A stretch of 64,000 bases of DNA from Sphingomicrobium lutaoense (GCF_014195685.1 NZ_JACICF010000001.1:939317-1003316), one strand, 5' to 3'. Shown: positions 31,227-40,797, numbered from the stretch's first letter. Notes: generated by a model not told the origin, from the letters alone. Numbers and translations are program-made.

Positions 31227-31891
31227 TACCATTGCCCCCGATAATCGTAATTGCGTTCGGCCATCTTCTTGAGGGTCGTGGGCCCGCCTTCGGGCTCGCT
31301 CGACACGCGGCCGACCTGCGATCCGGTCTTGGGCTCCTGCCCCGCCGCCAGCGCATCGAGGATCGCGCCCGCGCTTTCGGGCGTCAGGTCCTCATAATTG
31401 TCGTCGTTGATCTGGAACATCGGCGCGTTGGCGCAAGTGCCCATGCATTCGACCTCGGTCAGCGTGAACATGCCGTCGTCGGTGGTCGCGCCCTTCTTCA
31501 TGCCGCGCGCCTGGCAGGCCGCGATGATGCTCTCGGCGCCGCGCAGCATGCAGGGCGTCGTGCCGCACACCTGGACATGATATTTGCCGACCGGGACGAG
31601 GTTATACATGGTGTAGAAGCTCGCCACTTCCATCACGCGCACGACGGGCATCGACAGTTCGCGCGCGACGAATTCGATCACCGGAATGGGCAGCCAGCCC
31701 TGCGTATCGGTCATCCGCCCGACCTGCCGTTGGGCAAGATCGAGAAAGGGCAAGCAGGCCGACGCCTGGCGACCGGCGGGATATTTGGCGAGAATCTTCT
31801 CGGCCGCGGCCAGGGAAATCTCGTCCCATGCGAATTCGCCCCACTGCGCGCGCAGTTCGGGCGTATCGGCGGCAAAATGACGATTAGCCAT
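31226..31891 (-). CDS. nuoE: NADH-quinone oxidoreductase subunit E
   Basis: The 221-residue thioredoxin-fold subunit binds the [2Fe-2S] cluster N1a next to NuoF. The four Cys ligands are in [12 protein letters not shown] and [12 protein letters not shown], with correct spacing. A charged C-terminal tail of about 45 residues extends beyond the core, as in related alphaproteobacteria. Its ATG at 31891 overlaps the end of the 101-residue gene by 8 bases, and its stop overlaps the 48-residue gene. Confidence 0.97.
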   Translation of the reverse strand: MANRHFAADTPELRAQWGEFAWDEISLAAAEKILAKYPAGRQASACLPFLDLAQRQVGRMTDTQGWLPIPVIEFVARELSMPVVRVMEVASFYTMYNLVPVGKYHVQVCGTTPCMLRGAESIIAACQARGMKKGATTDDGMFTLTEVECMGTCANAPMFQINDDNYEDLTPESAGAILDALAAGQEPKTGSQVGRVSSEPEGGPTTLKKMAERNYDYRGQW

Positions 31892-32189
31892 CGTGATATT
31901 CCTTCGACAGGAAGCGCTTTTCCTTCTTTGTCGGGTGGCCCTTTAGTTTGGCCGCCCAAAGCCGAACGCCGTAAACAAGAGACGTAATCGAAAGGAGGGC
32001 CGATAGAATGGCCAGCACTTGCAGCGCGACACCCATCCAGCCTTCTGCGACATTGCTCTCTTCAAACAAGAAATAGCTCAGGACGGCAAAAGCCAATGGC
32101 GGCATGCTCACGGTGTATTCTGTCAACGAACCACCGGGATACTCAACACCACCGCTGTACCATCGATTGATGAGAGCGCGCAGATTCAC
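31884..32189 (-). CDS. Unknown membrane protein (101 aa) inserted between nuoD and nuoE
   Basis: The product has two hydrophobic stretches, [17 protein letters not shown] and [20 protein letters not shown], with a basic tail ([21 protein letters not shown] region). It overlaps the nuoD stop by four bases and the nuoE start by 8, so it is built into the operon. Base composition differs from its surroundings: a hand count of 32041-32190 gives 78 G or C in 150 (52 percent), against 41 in 60 (68 percent) at 32461-32520 in nuoD. That may reflect later acquisition or weak codon selection. I do not recognise a family and assign no function. Confidence 0.75.
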   Translation of the reverse strand: MNLRALINRWYSGGVEYPGGSLTEYTVSMPPLAFAVLSYFLFEESNVAEGWMGVALQVLAILSALLSITSLVYGVRLWAAKLKGHPTKKEKRFLSKEYHDG

Positions 32190-33433
32190 CGATCACACTC
32201 CCCGAAGACCACGTCGATCGCGCTGAGCACCGCAGTGGTGTCGGCGAGCATGTGGCCTCTCATCATGAAATCCATCGCCTGCAGGTGGCTGAACGCGGTC
32301 GGCCGGATCTTGCAGCGATAGGGTTTGTTGGTGCCGTCGGCGACGAGATAGACGCCGAACTCGCCCTTGGGGCTTTCGGTCGCGACATAGACCTCGCCCG
32401 CGGGCACGTGATAGCCCTCGGTGTAAAGCTTGAAGTGGTGGATCAGCGCTTCCATCGACTGCTTCATCTCGCCGCGCTTGGGCGGGAAGACCTTGCGGTC
32501 GAGGCTGCCGATCGGGCCTTCGGGCATTTCCTTCAGGCACTGGCGCATGATGCGCGCCGACTGGCGCACCTCTTCGACGCGGACCATGAAACGGTCGTAG
32601 CAATCGCCCTTGGTGCCGACCGGCACGTCGAATTCCATGCGGTCATAGACCTCATAGGGCTGCGACTTGCGCAGATCCCAGGGAATGCCCGCCGCGCGGA
32701 TCATCGGGCCCGAGAAGCCCCATGCGAGCGCATCTTCCTTGCTGACCACGCCGATATCGACATTGCGCTGCTTGAAGATGCGGTTGTCGGCGACGAGGCT
32801 GATCGCGTCCTCGAACAGCGGCATGCGCTTGTCGAGAAATTCGCTCATCTGCGCGAGCACAATTTCCGGAATGTCCTGGTGCACCCCGCCGACGCGGAAA
32901 TAATTGGCATGCATGCGCGCGCCCGACACGGCTTCGTAAAGCTGCATCGTGTCTTCGCGCACCTCGAAGAGCCACAGGTTGGGCGTCATCGCGCCGACGT
33001 CCATGATATGGCTGCCAAGGTTGAGCATGTGATTGGAAATGCGGGTCAATTCCGCCATCAGCACGCGGATGTACTGGGCGCGAAGCGGCACTTCGAGGCC
33101 CATCAGCTTTTCCACGGCGAGCACGTAGCTGTGCTCCATGCACATGGGGCTGCAATAATCGAGGCGATCGAAATAAGGCAGCGCCTGCGCGTAGGTCTTA
33201 TATTCGATCAGCTTCTCGGTACCGCGATGCAGCAAGCCGACATGGGGATCGACGCGCTCGACGATTTCGCCGTCCAGCTCCATGATCAGACGCAGCACGC
33301 CGTGCGCAGCGGGATGCTGCGGGCCGAAGTTGATCGTATAGTTGGAGACCGTTTCGTCGCCCGGAGTGGGCTTGTCGCCCATCGGGATCGCCCGTTCGTC
33401 GGGGAAGGTCTGGATTTCGACGCGAGTGGTCAC
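32186..33433 (-). CDS. nuoD: NADH-quinone oxidoreductase subunit D
   Basis: The 415-residue 49-kDa-type subunit forms half of the quinone pocket with Nuo[21 protein letters not shown] holds the pocket His, and the pocket Tyr lies in the conserved [17 protein letters not shown] region that follows. The C-terminus [17 protein letters not shown] with the final VFGECDR is typical. NuoC and NuoD are separate genes here. The ATG overlaps the nuoC stop by four bases. Confidence 0.97.
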   Translation of the reverse strand: MTTRVEIQTFPDERAIPMGDKPTPGDETVSNYTINFGPQHPAAHGVLRLIMELDGEIVERVDPHVGLLHRGTEKLIEYKTYAQALPYFDRLDYCSPMCMEHSYVLAVEKLMGLEVPLRAQYIRVLMAELTRISNHMLNLGSHIMDVGAMTPNLWLFEVREDTMQLYEAVSGARMHANYFRVGGVHQDIPEIVLAQMSEFLDKRMPLFEDAISLVADNRIFKQRNVDIGVVSKEDALAWGFSGPMIRAAGIPWDLRKSQPYEVYDRMEFDVPVGTKGDCYDRFMVRVEEVRQSARIMRQCLKEMPEGPIGSLDRKVFPPKRGEMKQSMEALIHHFKLYTEGYHVPAGEVYVATESPKGEFGVYLVADGTNKPYRCKIRPTAFSHLQAMDFMMRGHMLADTTAVLSAIDVVFGECDR

Positions 33434-34302
33434 TCACCATCCTCCTTGCGCGGATCGACCGGCGCATCTTCGCGGGTTTCGGGCGCGTCCTCATCGGTCA
33501 TCTTGCCGCCCGCATGGCCGGCCTTGTCGGCAACCGGATCGCGCGCTTCTTCCTGCGCCTTTTCATTGGTCGGCTCGCCTGCACCCGTGTCCGATTTTTC
33601 GTCGGTGGTCTTGGGATCGCCGGGGCCTGCCTTGGCCTTGACCTCGGGTTCGCCACGCTTTTCGCCCGGAGTCGGCGCGCCGGGCGCCTGACCTTCGGCC
33701 TTTTCATCACCGGGGAGGCGATATTCAGGGCCTTCCCACGGCATGAGGAAGTCGAAGGTGCGGAAATCCTGGGGCAGGTCGACGGGTTCGTAGATCACCC
33801 GCTTTTCCTCTTCGGAATAGCGCAGTTCGACATAGCCCGTCATCGGGAAGTCCTTGCGCAGCGGATGGCCTTCGAAGCCATAGTCGGTGAGGATGCGGCG
33901 AAGGTCGGGATTGCCCGAGAAATTGACGCCGTATAGGTCGAACACCTCGCGTTCGAGCCAGCCCGCGACCGGCCACAGACCCGTGAGGCTGGGAACCGGC
34001 TGCTCCTCGTCGGTCATGACCTTGAGGCGCACGCGATGGTTGTGCGTGACCGAGAGGAAGTGATAATTCACCTCGAACCGCTCGGGCCGCTGCGGATAGT
34101 CGCAGCCTGCGATTTCCATCAGCTGCTGATATCCGAAATCGTCGCGCAGGATGCGCGCGGCCTCGACCAGGCCATCGCGGTTGAGCGTGATGGTCAGCTC
34201 GTCGGCATGATCCTTGGCATCGACGAAGGCAGCGCCGATGGCCTTGCGATAATCGTCGAGAAAGCCTTCGCGCGGGGCGATGATGGGAGCAGGACTGGTC
34301 AC
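33430..34302 (-). CDS. nuoC: NADH-quinone oxidoreductase subunit C, with long charged C-terminal extension
   Basis: The 290-residue 30-kDa-type subunit of the peripheral arm. The core, residues 1 to about 205, carries [40 protein letters not shown] and the [17 protein letters not shown] end of the domain. Beyond PGDEKAEG an 85-residue tail follows, rich in Pro, Gly, Glu, Lys and Asp and probably disordered. NuoC elsewhere is usually about 200 residues. The ATG overlaps the nuoB stop by four bases. Confidence 0.96.
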   Translation of the reverse strand: MTSPAPIIAPREGFLDDYRKAIGAAFVDAKDHADELTITLNRDGLVEAARILRDDFGYQQLMEIAGCDYPQRPERFEVNYHFLSVTHNHRVRLKVMTDEEQPVPSLTGLWPVAGWLEREVFDLYGVNFSGNPDLRRILTDYGFEGHPLRKDFPMTGYVELRYSEEEKRVIYEPVDLPQDFRTFDFLMPWEGPEYRLPGDEKAEGQAPGAPTPGEKRGEPEVKAKAGPGDPKTTDEKSDTGAGEPTNEKAQEEARDPVADKAGHAGGKMTDEDAPETREDAPVDPRKEDGE

Positions 34303-34880
34303 CGTTCGATCGTCCCTTCGCGGCGGATCTTCCGCTGCAACTGGAGGATGCCGTAGAGCAGCGCTTCGGCGGTCGGCGGGCAGCCCGGGACATAGATATC
34401 CACCGGCACGATCCGGTCGCAGCCGCGAACGACGCTGTAGCTATAATGGTAATAGCCGCCGCCATTGGCACAGCTGCCCATCGAGATGACGTAGCGCGGC
34501 TCCGACATCTGGTCGTAGACCTTGCGGAGCGCGGGCGCCATCTTGTTGCACAGTGTCCCAGCGACGATCATCACGTCGGACTGGCGCGGCGAAGCGCGCG
34601 GAGCGACGCCGAAACGTTCAAGGTCGTAGCGGGGCATGTTCACATGGATCATTTCGACCGCGCAGCAAGCGAGGCCGAAGGTCATCCACCACAGGCTGCC
34701 GGTACGGGCCCATTTGAAGAGGTCCTCGGTCGTGGTGACGAGAAAGCCCTTCTCGTCCAGCTCGCGCTGCATTTCCTCGAACTGCTTCATCTCGGGCGAG
34801 CCCGGGACCAGTCCGGCGGCGCGCGCCAGTTCCTCTTCGGTCGGGTGCGGATTGGCCGCGGGGTCGAGCATCACTCCCAT
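34299..34880 (-). CDS. nuoB: NADH-quinone oxidoreductase subunit B
   Basis: The 193-residue subunit carries cluster N2, which hands electrons to quinone. The ligand Cys residues are in [12 protein letters not shown] (a Cys pair), [12 protein letters not shown] and [15 protein letters not shown] chose ATG 34880 because GGGAG stands 7 bases upstream, which makes a 10-base overlap with nuoA. ATG 34871, sharing one base with the nuoA stop, is the alternative and would shorten the protein by three residues. Confidence 0.97.
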   Translation of the reverse strand: MGVMLDPAANPHPTEEELARAAGLVPGSPEMKQFEEMQRELDEKGFLVTTTEDLFKWARTGSLWWMTFGLACCAVEMIHVNMPRYDLERFGVAPRASPRQSDVMIVAGTLCNKMAPALRKVYDQMSEPRYVISMGSCANGGGYYHYSYSVVRGCDRIVPVDIYVPGCPPTAEALLYGILQLQRKIRREGTIER

Positions 34881-35248
34881 TCGAGCGCTCCCTTCTGCCA
34901 GGCATAGACAAGGCCGAGGGCCAGTTCGGTAAGAAAGATCATCATCGCGATCCACGCCGCCCAGCCGGTGCCCATCAGGCTGACCGCCCAGGGGAAGAGG
35001 AAGGCGACTTCGAGATCGAAGATGATGAACAGGATGGCGACGAGATAGAATCGCACGTCAAACTGGTCACGGCTGTCCTCGAAGGCGGGGAAGCCACATT
35101 CATATTCGGACAGCTTCTCGGGGTCGGGCCGATGCGCGCCGGTCAGGCGGCTAACCAGCATCGGCAGGCCGACGAATGCGCTCGACAACGCCAATGCGAC
35201 GGCGAGGAAGAGAAGGATCGGCAAATATCCGGCGGCGACGTCGGCCAA
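34871..35248 (-). CDS. nuoA: NADH-quinone oxidoreductase subunit A
   Basis: The 125-residue membrane subunit has three helices. The family motifs [20 protein letters not shown] and [20 protein letters not shown] are intact, including the Cys of the flexible quinone-site loop. I chose TTG 35248 because GGGAG lies 8 bases upstream and the first helix then starts near residue 8. Other in-frame TTG codons at 35272 and 35299 have no ribosome site. It opens the 18-kb operon. Confidence 0.95.
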   Translation of the reverse strand: MADVAAGYLPILLFLAVALALSSAFVGLPMLVSRLTGAHRPDPEKLSEYECGFPAFEDSRDQFDVRFYLVAILFIIFDLEVAFLFPWAVSLMGTGWAAWIAMMIFLTELALGLVYAWQKGALEWE

Positions 35249-35284
35249 GGGGGTGGCTCCCGAGAGTGACAAAGGATGGCCGCG

Positions 35285-35312
35285 CTTTAGGACAGCCAAT
35301 CCGACCTATCAA
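35285..35312 (-). promoter_or_regulatory. Possible promoter of the nuo operon
   Basis: On the minus strand TTGATA (35312-35307) and CTAAAG (35290-35285) are separated by 16 bases. Transcription would begin near 35278, leaving a leader of about 30 bases before the nuoA TTG start. The -10 match is weak. The 100-base gap between this operon and the upstream phosphatase gene is the only sizeable one in the region. Confidence 0.35.
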
Positions 35313-35348
35313 CCGCCTAAAGGGCGTGATTGCCCCTTATTTTCCCGA

Positions 35349-36161
35349 TCAGCGCAGCGAGCGGGCGACGAGCTTGTGCAGCTTGCTGTGCAATTCGCCA
35401 TTGGCGGCAAGGAATTCGCGGCGTGCGATCATCCGGTCCTGCCCGCGATAATCGGTGACGAAACCGCCCGCTTCCTTGACGAGGAGAAGGCCCGCAGCAA
35501 CATCCCAGATGTCGAGATCGTCTTCCCAGAAGCCGTCCATCCGGCCCGCCGCGACCCAGGCGAGATCGAGGCTCGCCGCGCCGAAGCGACGGATGCCTGA
35601 GACTTCGGGAGCGATCGCGCCATAGATACGCGTCCAGTTGGCGACATTGCCGCGACCGAAGTGCGGCATGCCGGTACCGACGAGCGCCTCATCGAGGTGG
35701 CGGCGCGCCGAAACGCGCAGCCGGGCATCGTGGAGCCATGCGCCCCTGCCCTTCTCGGCCCAGAAGCTTTCGTCGGTAAGCGGCTGGTAGACGAGTGCGT
35801 GGGTGATCTCGCCTTCGCCATTGGGCTTGCGGTCCTCGACCGCGATCGAGATGGCGAAATGCGGAATGCCGTGGAGGAAGTTCGAGGTGCCGTCGAGCGG
35901 ATCGACGATCCAGCGCGGCTTGGCGGGGTCGCCCTCGATGGTGCCGCCTTCTTCCATGACGATGCCCCAGTCGGGGCGCGCGTGCTGCAGTTCCTCGACG
36001 ATGGTGCGCTCGGCGCGCTGGTCGGCCATCGAGACGAAGTCGGCCGGGCCTTTCTTGGAGACCTGGAGCTGCTCGACTTCGCCATAGTCGCGGCGCAGGC
36101 GCGGGGCGGCCTTGCGCGCCGCCCTGTTCATTACGGTGATCAGGCCGGAGTGGGAAACCAT
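35349..36161 (-). CDS. Inositol-monophosphatase family phosphatase
   Basis: The 270-residue enzyme belongs to the lithium-sensitive sugar-phosphatase superfamily. The metal ligands are in WGIVMEEGG (an EE pair), IVDPLDGTSNFLHGI and DDLDIWDVAAGLLLVKEAGG. SuhB-type members act on inositol phosphates and also support ribosomal RNA transcription; others act on histidinol phosphate or nucleotides, and the sequence alone does not settle which. Its ATG shares one base with the stop of the DUF302 gene (TAATG), so it is coupled to efp and that lipoprotein. Confidence 0.92.
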   Translation of the reverse strand: MVSHSGLITVMNRAARKAAPRLRRDYGEVEQLQVSKKGPADFVSMADQRAERTIVEELQHARPDWGIVMEEGGTIEGDPAKPRWIVDPLDGTSNFLHGIPHFAISIAVEDRKPNGEGEITHALVYQPLTDESFWAEKGRGAWLHDARLRVSARRHLDEALVGTGMPHFGRGNVANWTRIYGAIAPEVSGIRRFGAASLDLAWVAAGRMDGFWEDDLDIWDVAAGLLLVKEAGGFVTDYRGQDRMIARREFLAANGELHSKLHKLVARSLR

Positions 36162-36721
36162 TACTTCTTCTTTTCCTTGCTAGCGGGCTTCTGGGTGCCG
36201 GCGGCGGCATGGGCCAGCGTTTCCAGCGCGCTGGAGATATTCTTCAGCCGTTCTTCCTGGCCGGTGACGTCGTGGCGCGTGGCGAGCCAGACGGGATCGT
36301 TATAGGCGATGATCACGCGGCCATCATGGTCCTGGTAGATTGCCATGCGCTGCGGAAGATCGAGCGCGGCTTCGGGCGACTGCTGCATGAGGTGGGTGCC
36401 CACCTCGGGCTTGCCGAAATAGAGCGTGGTGGCGGGAGCGAGTTCGAGATCGACGCCCCCTGCATTGGCGCTGTGATCGACCTTGGCAATGAGCGCGATG
36501 CCCGCATCTTCGAGGGCCTTTTCGACCCGCTCGACGCTTTCCTCGACCGTGCCCCTGCTTTCGAGGGTCACGACGCCGTTCCCATAGGAGGAGACTGCCT
36601 TGCCGCTGGCTTCGACCGCGGCATCGTCCCTTTCCTCTGGCGAAGCGAGGTTGGCGGGTGCGGTTCCGAAATCGCACCCGGCCAGCATCGCCGCCCCTGC
36701 CAACAGGAACAGCCGGCGCAT
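36161..36721 (-). CDS. DUF302-domain lipoprotein
   Basis: The 186-residue protein starts with a lipoprotein signal peptide, [16 protein letters not shown], with Cys16 as the likely lipidated residue. A DUF302 domain follows from about residue 55 (VEKALEDAGIALIAKVDHSA, TTLYFGKPEVGTHLMQQSPE, LPQRMAIYQDHDGRVIIAYN). DUF302 proteins are small alpha/beta proteins of unknown role, often in metal or redox contexts. A Lys-rich tail closes it. The start shares one base with the efp stop. Confidence 0.88.
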   Translation of the reverse strand: MRRLFLLAGAAMLAGCDFGTAPANLASPEERDDAAVEASGKAVSSYGNGVVTLESRGTVEESVERVEKALEDAGIALIAKVDHSANAGGVDLELAPATTLYFGKPEVGTHLMQQSPEAALDLPQRMAIYQDHDGRVIIAYNDPVWLATRHDVTGQEERLKNISSALETLAHAAAGTQKPASKEKKK

Positions 36722-37284
36722 CAGTCGGCCCGCTTCACATAGCTGGAATCGCGGGTGTCGACGATGACGCGGGTGCCGGCGCCGATGTGCGGCGGGACCA
36801 TGATGCGCACGCCATTGTCGAGGACGGCGGGTTTGTAGCTCGACGAAGCGGTCTGCCCCTTCACGACGGCATCGGCCTCGACGATCTCGGCTTCGATCTG
36901 GTCGGGGAGCTGAACGCTGATGGGCTTTTCGTCATAAAGCTCCATGATGACGTCCATGCCGTCCTGCAAGAAAGCGGCCTGGTCGCCGAGAAGGTCGCGC
37001 TGAAGGACGATCTGCTCGTAATTTTCCTTGTCCATGAAGGTCAGTTCCTCGCCATCGGCGAAGAGGAACTGGAAATCCTTGGTGTCGAGGCGAACGCGTT
37101 CGACCGTTTCGGCCGACCGGAAACGGACGTTGTTCTTGCGTCCGTCGATGAGGTTCTTGAGTTCGACCTGCATATAGGCCCCGCCCTTGCCGGGCTGGGT
37201 ATGCTGGATTTTGACGGCCTTCCAGATGCCGCCTTCATATTCGATGATATTGCCGGGACGAATGTCCACACCGCTGATCTTCAT
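36721..37284 (-). CDS. efp: Elongation factor P
   Basis: The 187-residue factor relieves ribosome stalling at proline runs. I chose ATG 37284, giving the normal start [19 protein letters not shown]. The tip of domain I reads [11 protein letters not shown], with Lys at the position that is lysylated in enterobacterial EF-P. The later domains are complete, ending in [17 protein letters not shown]. Efp is read with the DUF302 and phosphatase genes downstream. The modification enzymes are not in this window. Confidence 0.96.
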   Translation of the reverse strand: MKISGVDIRPGNIIEYEGGIWKAVKIQHTQPGKGGAYMQVELKNLIDGRKNNVRFRSAETVERVRLDTKDFQFLFADGEELTFMDKENYEQIVLQRDLLGDQAAFLQDGMDVIMELYDEKPISVQLPDQIEAEIVEADAVVKGQTASSSYKPAVLDNGVRIMVPPHIGAGTRVIVDTRDSSYVKRAD

Positions 37285-37324
37285 TTGCGATCCGCCTATA
37301 TGCCATGACAAGTGAAAAGAGCCG

Positions 37325-37346
37325 CGCGGGAGACAGGTCCCCCGCG
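37325..37346 (-). terminator. Weak hairpin after the M23 peptidase gene, possible terminator
   Basis: CGCGGG (37325-37330) and CCCGCG (37341-37346) can pair around a 10-base loop, followed on the minus strand by CGGCTCTTTTC. It lies 13 bases past the end of the M23 gene and 40 bases before efp. The T-run is short and starts late, so the call is tentative. Confidence 0.35.
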
Positions 37347-37358
37347 TTGGGGCGCCCA

Positions 37359-38033
37359 CTAGCCTGTTGAAGCCCTCCCCGCAAGCAAGGGATAGGGATT
37401 GACCGGCCGGCCTTCCCACCAGCCCTCTTCTGGCTCCATCCGGTGGATGGCGAAATGGAGATGCGGCGCCCGCTTGCTGGCATTGCCGGACGAGCCGACG
37501 CGCCCGAGCGGCGTGCCCCGCTTGACCCGCTGCCCCTCCTTCAGCCCGCGCGCATAGCGGTCGAGATGGGCATAATAATAGATCCAGCGCTTGTCCTTCG
37601 AACGGACATAGACGCTCTTTCCGCCGCCGCCCTTCGAGAAATAGATCTTTTCGACGATGCCGCTCGATGCCGAGACCACGCGGCGTCCCTTCTCGGCCAT
37701 GATGTCGATGGCGTCATGGCGGCGTGCGCCCCCTGCCCTCGCCTGGGTGAAGGTATCGACCAGATCCTCGGGCGCGACGCCTGCGACCGGCACCGCCAGC
37801 CCCGATGGCCCGATCTCGACCGAGGGCGCGGCCATGGTGGGCGGGTCGGCGTCGGGATCGAGCCGCAAGGTGTCGCCGCGGTCGAGCGTTCGCTCGGCGG
37901 CGGGCTCGAATTCGGCGTCATGGACGGGATCGGGATTGGCAGGCGTGATCCTTACTTCCTTCCCGTTCCAGACCATCCAACCGATCGAGGTCAGCACTGC
38001 GGTAATCAGGACAAGGAGGAGCGAACGGATCAT
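37359..38033 (-). CDS. Membrane-anchored M23 (LytM-type) metallopeptidase
   Basis: The 224-residue protein has one N-terminal membrane anchor ([19 protein letters not shown]) and a periplasmic peptidase domain from about residue 105. The zinc ligands are present: His and Asp in [17 protein letters not shown], and the HxH motif in [13 protein letters not shown]. It should therefore be an active peptidoglycan endopeptidase and not a degenerate activator. ATG 38033 overlaps the stop of the L,D-transpeptidase gene by four bases, so the two wall enzymes are made together. Confidence 0.93.
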   Translation of the reverse strand: MIRSLLLVLITAVLTSIGWMVWNGKEVRITPANPDPVHDAEFEPAAERTLDRGDTLRLDPDADPPTMAAPSVEIGPSGLAVPVAGVAPEDLVDTFTQARAGGARRHDAIDIMAEKGRRVVSASSGIVEKIYFSKGGGGKSVYVRSKDKRWIYYYAHLDRYARGLKEGQRVKRGTPLGRVGSSGNASKRAPHLHFAIHRMEPEEGWWEGRPVNPYPLLAGRASTG

Positions 38034-39124
38034 GCCACGAATTCGGCCTCGAAGCCGGGCTTCATCATCCGCGCGAGCTTGAGCACGTCCCAATTGGTCA
38101 TCCGGATACAGCCATGGCTTTGCGCATAGCCGATCGTCGAAGGCTCGGGCGTGCCGTGGATGCCATAATGTTCCTTGGTGAGATCAAGCCAGGCGATGCC
38201 CACGGGGCCGTTGGGGCCCGGCGGTAGCTTCTGTTCTTCCTCGCTGTCGGGAACGTCCCAGAAGAGCTTCGGCTGGTAGCTGAAGGGCGGCATGAAGGCA
38301 TAGGTGGTCGCTTTCCAGTCGCCGAGCGGCAGCGGGTCGTTTTCCGAGCCGGTCGTCACCGGGAACTGGGCGATCAGCCGGTCCTCGGCGTCGAACACCC
38401 GAAGCGTGCCTTCGCTTTCATCGACGATGATGCGATCGCCTTGCGGCAGATCGGCGCTGACGTTCATCGCGTTGAACCAGTCGTTATATTCGGCGCCCGC
38501 CCAATCGTCGCCGAAATCGCGCGAGCTTGGCAGCACGTTAGGAAGGTAGAGTTCGCGGCCGATCCCGATCTTCGCCTTCGGGCCATTGAGCGCGATGATC
38601 ACGTCATAAGTGGTGTGGAAACGCTCGGCCACTTCCTCGAGAAGGTTGCGGTAGTTGAGAGCGTCGAGGTCGGCCTGTTCGGCCGGATCGTCGGGAAAGG
38701 GCCGGACGAACTCGCCATCGACGATCGACCGGTCGATTCTGAGTTTGCGATAATGCTTCCGGGGGTCGGTGAGCAGCGACTGGCGTGTCGGCGTGTCGAG
38801 TTTGCCGGTCACCTCGAGCCCCTTGGCTTCCTGGTAGCCGCGCAGCGCCTTGGCGAGATTCTTGCCTTCGAGGCCATCGATCACCCCGGGCGAAAAGCCC
38901 GCAACATCGAGCAGGACCTGGGCGTGGATGATTTCACCGCGGATACTCGAGGTTTCGGCCTTGCCCGGCAGCTTCGCGGCCTTGGCCTTGGCAGTGGTAC
39001 TGTTACCGGTTGCGGTGGCGGGTTGCGGACTGGCCACCGCGCTGTCGACGGGGCTAAGAAGCATACCCCCGCTGGCGAGGATGGTGCCGAGTCCGAACAG
39101 GGACAGGATCAGTTTCTTGGGCAT
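38030..39124 (-). CDS. L,D-transpeptidase with peptidoglycan-binding domain
   Basis: The 364-residue protein has a signal peptide (KKLILSLFGLGTILASGGML) and a peptidoglycan-binding domain near residues 65-120 (AQVLLDVAGFSPGVIDGLEG). A LysM-like stretch follows (VAERFHTTYDVIIALN), then a YkuD catalytic domain. The active site is complete: HGTPEPSTIGYAQSHGCIRM has the conserved His and the nucleophile Cys. Such enzymes make 3-3 crosslinks or attach proteins to the wall. AAGGGAG precedes ATG 39124. It is coupled to the M23 peptidase gene. Confidence 0.95.
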   Translation of the reverse strand: MPKKLILSLFGLGTILASGGMLLSPVDSAVASPQPATATGNSTTAKAKAAKLPGKAETSSIRGEIIHAQVLLDVAGFSPGVIDGLEGKNLAKALRGYQEAKGLEVTGKLDTPTRQSLLTDPRKHYRKLRIDRSIVDGEFVRPFPDDPAEQADLDALNYRNLLEEVAERFHTTYDVIIALNGPKAKIGIGRELYLPNVLPSSRDFGDDWAGAEYNDWFNAMNVSADLPQGDRIIVDESEGTLRVFDAEDRLIAQFPVTTGSENDPLPLGDWKATTYAFMPPFSYQPKLFWDVPDSEEEQKLPPGPNGPVGIAWLDLTKEHYGIHGTPEPSTIGYAQSHGCIRMTNWDVLKLARMMKPGFEAEFVA

Positions 39125-39180
39125 GCTACGCTCCCTTGATGGTGCCATTCGTTTCGGCACCAACGCGGAAGCGGCGGCAT

Positions 39181-39843
39181 TTATCCCTTCAGCACATCCT
39201 CGAAGGCCGCGACGGCGCGAGCGGGATCATCCGAGCCCCAGATGGCCGAGCTGACCGCGAGGAAATCGGCGCCCGCCTTGACGAGCGGAGCGGCATTATC
39301 GGGCGTGATGCCCCCGATCGCCACGCAGGGCAGTTCGAAAAGGCTGGTCCACCAGCTCAGGATGCCCGGCTCGGGGCGATGTTCGCTTGGCTTGGTCGGG
39401 CTGGGATGGAATGCACCGAACGCGACATAATCCGCTCCGCGCTCCCCTGCCTCCATCGCGAGATGGCGGCTGGCGTGGCACGTAACGCCGATCTGCCGGG
39501 TAGGGCCCAGTTCGGCGCGGGCTTCCTTCACGTCGCCATCCTCCTGGCCCAGATGCACGCCGTCGGCATCGAGGCGCTTGGCCATGGCGACATCGTCATT
39601 GACGATGAAGGCGGTGTCGCTGTCGGCGCAGATCTGCCGCAGAGGCTCGGCGAGCCGTGCGAGCTCATGGCTCCCCATCCCTTTGACGCGCAGCTGGAAG
39701 GCGGCGACGGCTTCATGCTCCACCGCCGCGCGCAGCCGCGCGGGAAAATCGCCGCCCACGTCCTGCGGGCTGATGAGGTAGAGCTGGCAGGGATGCTCGC
39801 GCAGCGGCGGCGCAAAGATCGAATAATCGAATTCGTCGGTCAT
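39181..39843 (-). CDS. thiE: Thiamine-phosphate synthase-like protein
   Basis: The 220-residue TIM-barrel protein joins the pyrimidine and thiazole halves of thiamine. QLRVKGM, FIVNDDVAMAKRLDADGVHL with GQEDGD, YVAFGAFHPSPTKP and VAIGGITPDNAAPLVKAGAD follow the ThiE pattern. HPSPTKP stands where ThiE usually has a PTxTK loop. No other thiamine gene and no TPP riboswitch is visible nearby, so a stand-alone ThiE or a TenI-like paralog is possible. It lies between fba and the L,D-transpeptidase gene. Confidence 0.9.
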   Translation of the reverse strand: MTDEFDYSIFAPPLREHPCQLYLISPQDVGGDFPARLRAAVEHEAVAAFQLRVKGMGSHELARLAEPLRQICADSDTAFIVNDDVAMAKRLDADGVHLGQEDGDVKEARAELGPTRQIGVTCHASRHLAMEAGERGADYVAFGAFHPSPTKPSEHRPEPGILSWWTSLFELPCVAIGGITPDNAAPLVKAGADFLAVSSAIWGSDDPARAVAAFEDVLKG

Positions 39844-39881
39844 GCGCCGCCCTTAGCGGGCCTTTCGTCCATGCGGAAGCG

Positions 39882-40775
39882 TCAGCCGTTGCAGACCGAC
39901 GCGGCGTAGATCGAATCGATCGCCGAGCCCAGCGCCTTGTCGAATTCCTCGTCGTTCATGTCGGCGCGAAGATCCTGCAGCAGCGCGCGGCTGAAGCTGG
40001 CGATCATGCCCCGGTTGCGCGACAGCTTTGCATTAGCTTCGTCACGCTCATAGCCGCCCGACAGCGCGACCACCCGAATGACGCGCGGATGGGCCACCAG
40101 CGGGGCATAGAGATCGTCCTCGACCGGAAGCGACAGCTTGAGCATCACCCGCTCGCCATCGGGAAGCGCGTCGAGATTGCGCAGGATATGTTCGAGCACG
40201 AGCCGGTCGGCCTGCTCACGCGTCGCGCTCTTGAGGCTGACTTCGGGTTCGACGATCGGAACGAGGCCGTTGGCGATGATCTGCCGGGCGAACTGGAACT
40301 GCTGATCGACATTGCGGGCAATGCCGTCGGCATTCGCTTCATGGATGACCGAGCGCATCTTGGTGCCGAACACGCCCTTCGATTTGGCGCGCTGGCACAT
40401 GGCGTCGAGTTCGGGCATCGGCTTCATCATCTGGACGCCGTCGGTTTCTTCCTCGAGGCCCTTGTCGACCTTGAGGAAGGGCACCACGCCCCGTTCCCAC
40501 AGAAGCTGAGGCACGGGCTTGCCGTCGGCATCGCCTTCCATCGTCTTTTCGAAGAGGATCGCGCCGAGAACCTTCTGCCCGGAAAAGCTGGGAGCGGTGA
40601 CGATCCGGCTGCGCATCTGGTGGATGAGCGCGAACATTTCCTCTTCGCTGTTCCACGCATCCTCGCCGATGCCGTAGGCGGCCAGCGCCTTGGGCGTCGA
40701 ACCGCCCGACTGGTCGAGTGCCGCGATGAAACCGGCGCCGCCCACCATCTGGGCCATCATCTTCGGATCGGTCAT
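39882..40775 (-). CDS. fba: Class I fructose-bisphosphate aldolase
   Basis: The 297-residue Schiff-base aldolase cleaves fructose 1,6-bisphosphate. AALDQSGGSTPKALAAYGI is the class I start. LVPIVEPEVSLKSATR and RVMLKLSLPVEDDLYAPL hold the conserved Glu and Lys positions, and RVVALSGGYERDEANAKLS binds phosphate. It ends with a Cys near the C-terminus (AASVCNG). It is divergent from the flavodoxin-like gene. A 12-bp palindrome lies 22 bases before its start codon. Confidence 0.95.
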   Translation of the reverse strand: MTDPKMMAQMVGGAGFIAALDQSGGSTPKALAAYGIGEDAWNSEEEMFALIHQMRSRIVTAPSFSGQKVLGAILFEKTMEGDADGKPVPQLLWERGVVPFLKVDKGLEEETDGVQMMKPMPELDAMCQRAKSKGVFGTKMRSVIHEANADGIARNVDQQFQFARQIIANGLVPIVEPEVSLKSATREQADRLVLEHILRNLDALPDGERVMLKLSLPVEDDLYAPLVAHPRVIRVVALSGGYERDEANAKLSRNRGMIASFSRALLQDLRADMNDEEFDKALGSAIDSIYAASVCNG

Positions 40776-40797
40776 GCTCTTGCTTTCCCCGCTAGGT

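Noticed and set aside
39844-39881. A TPP riboswitch in front of thiE
   Set aside because: Only 38 bases separate fba and thiE, too few for the riboswitch, and no CTGAGA-type core was seen.
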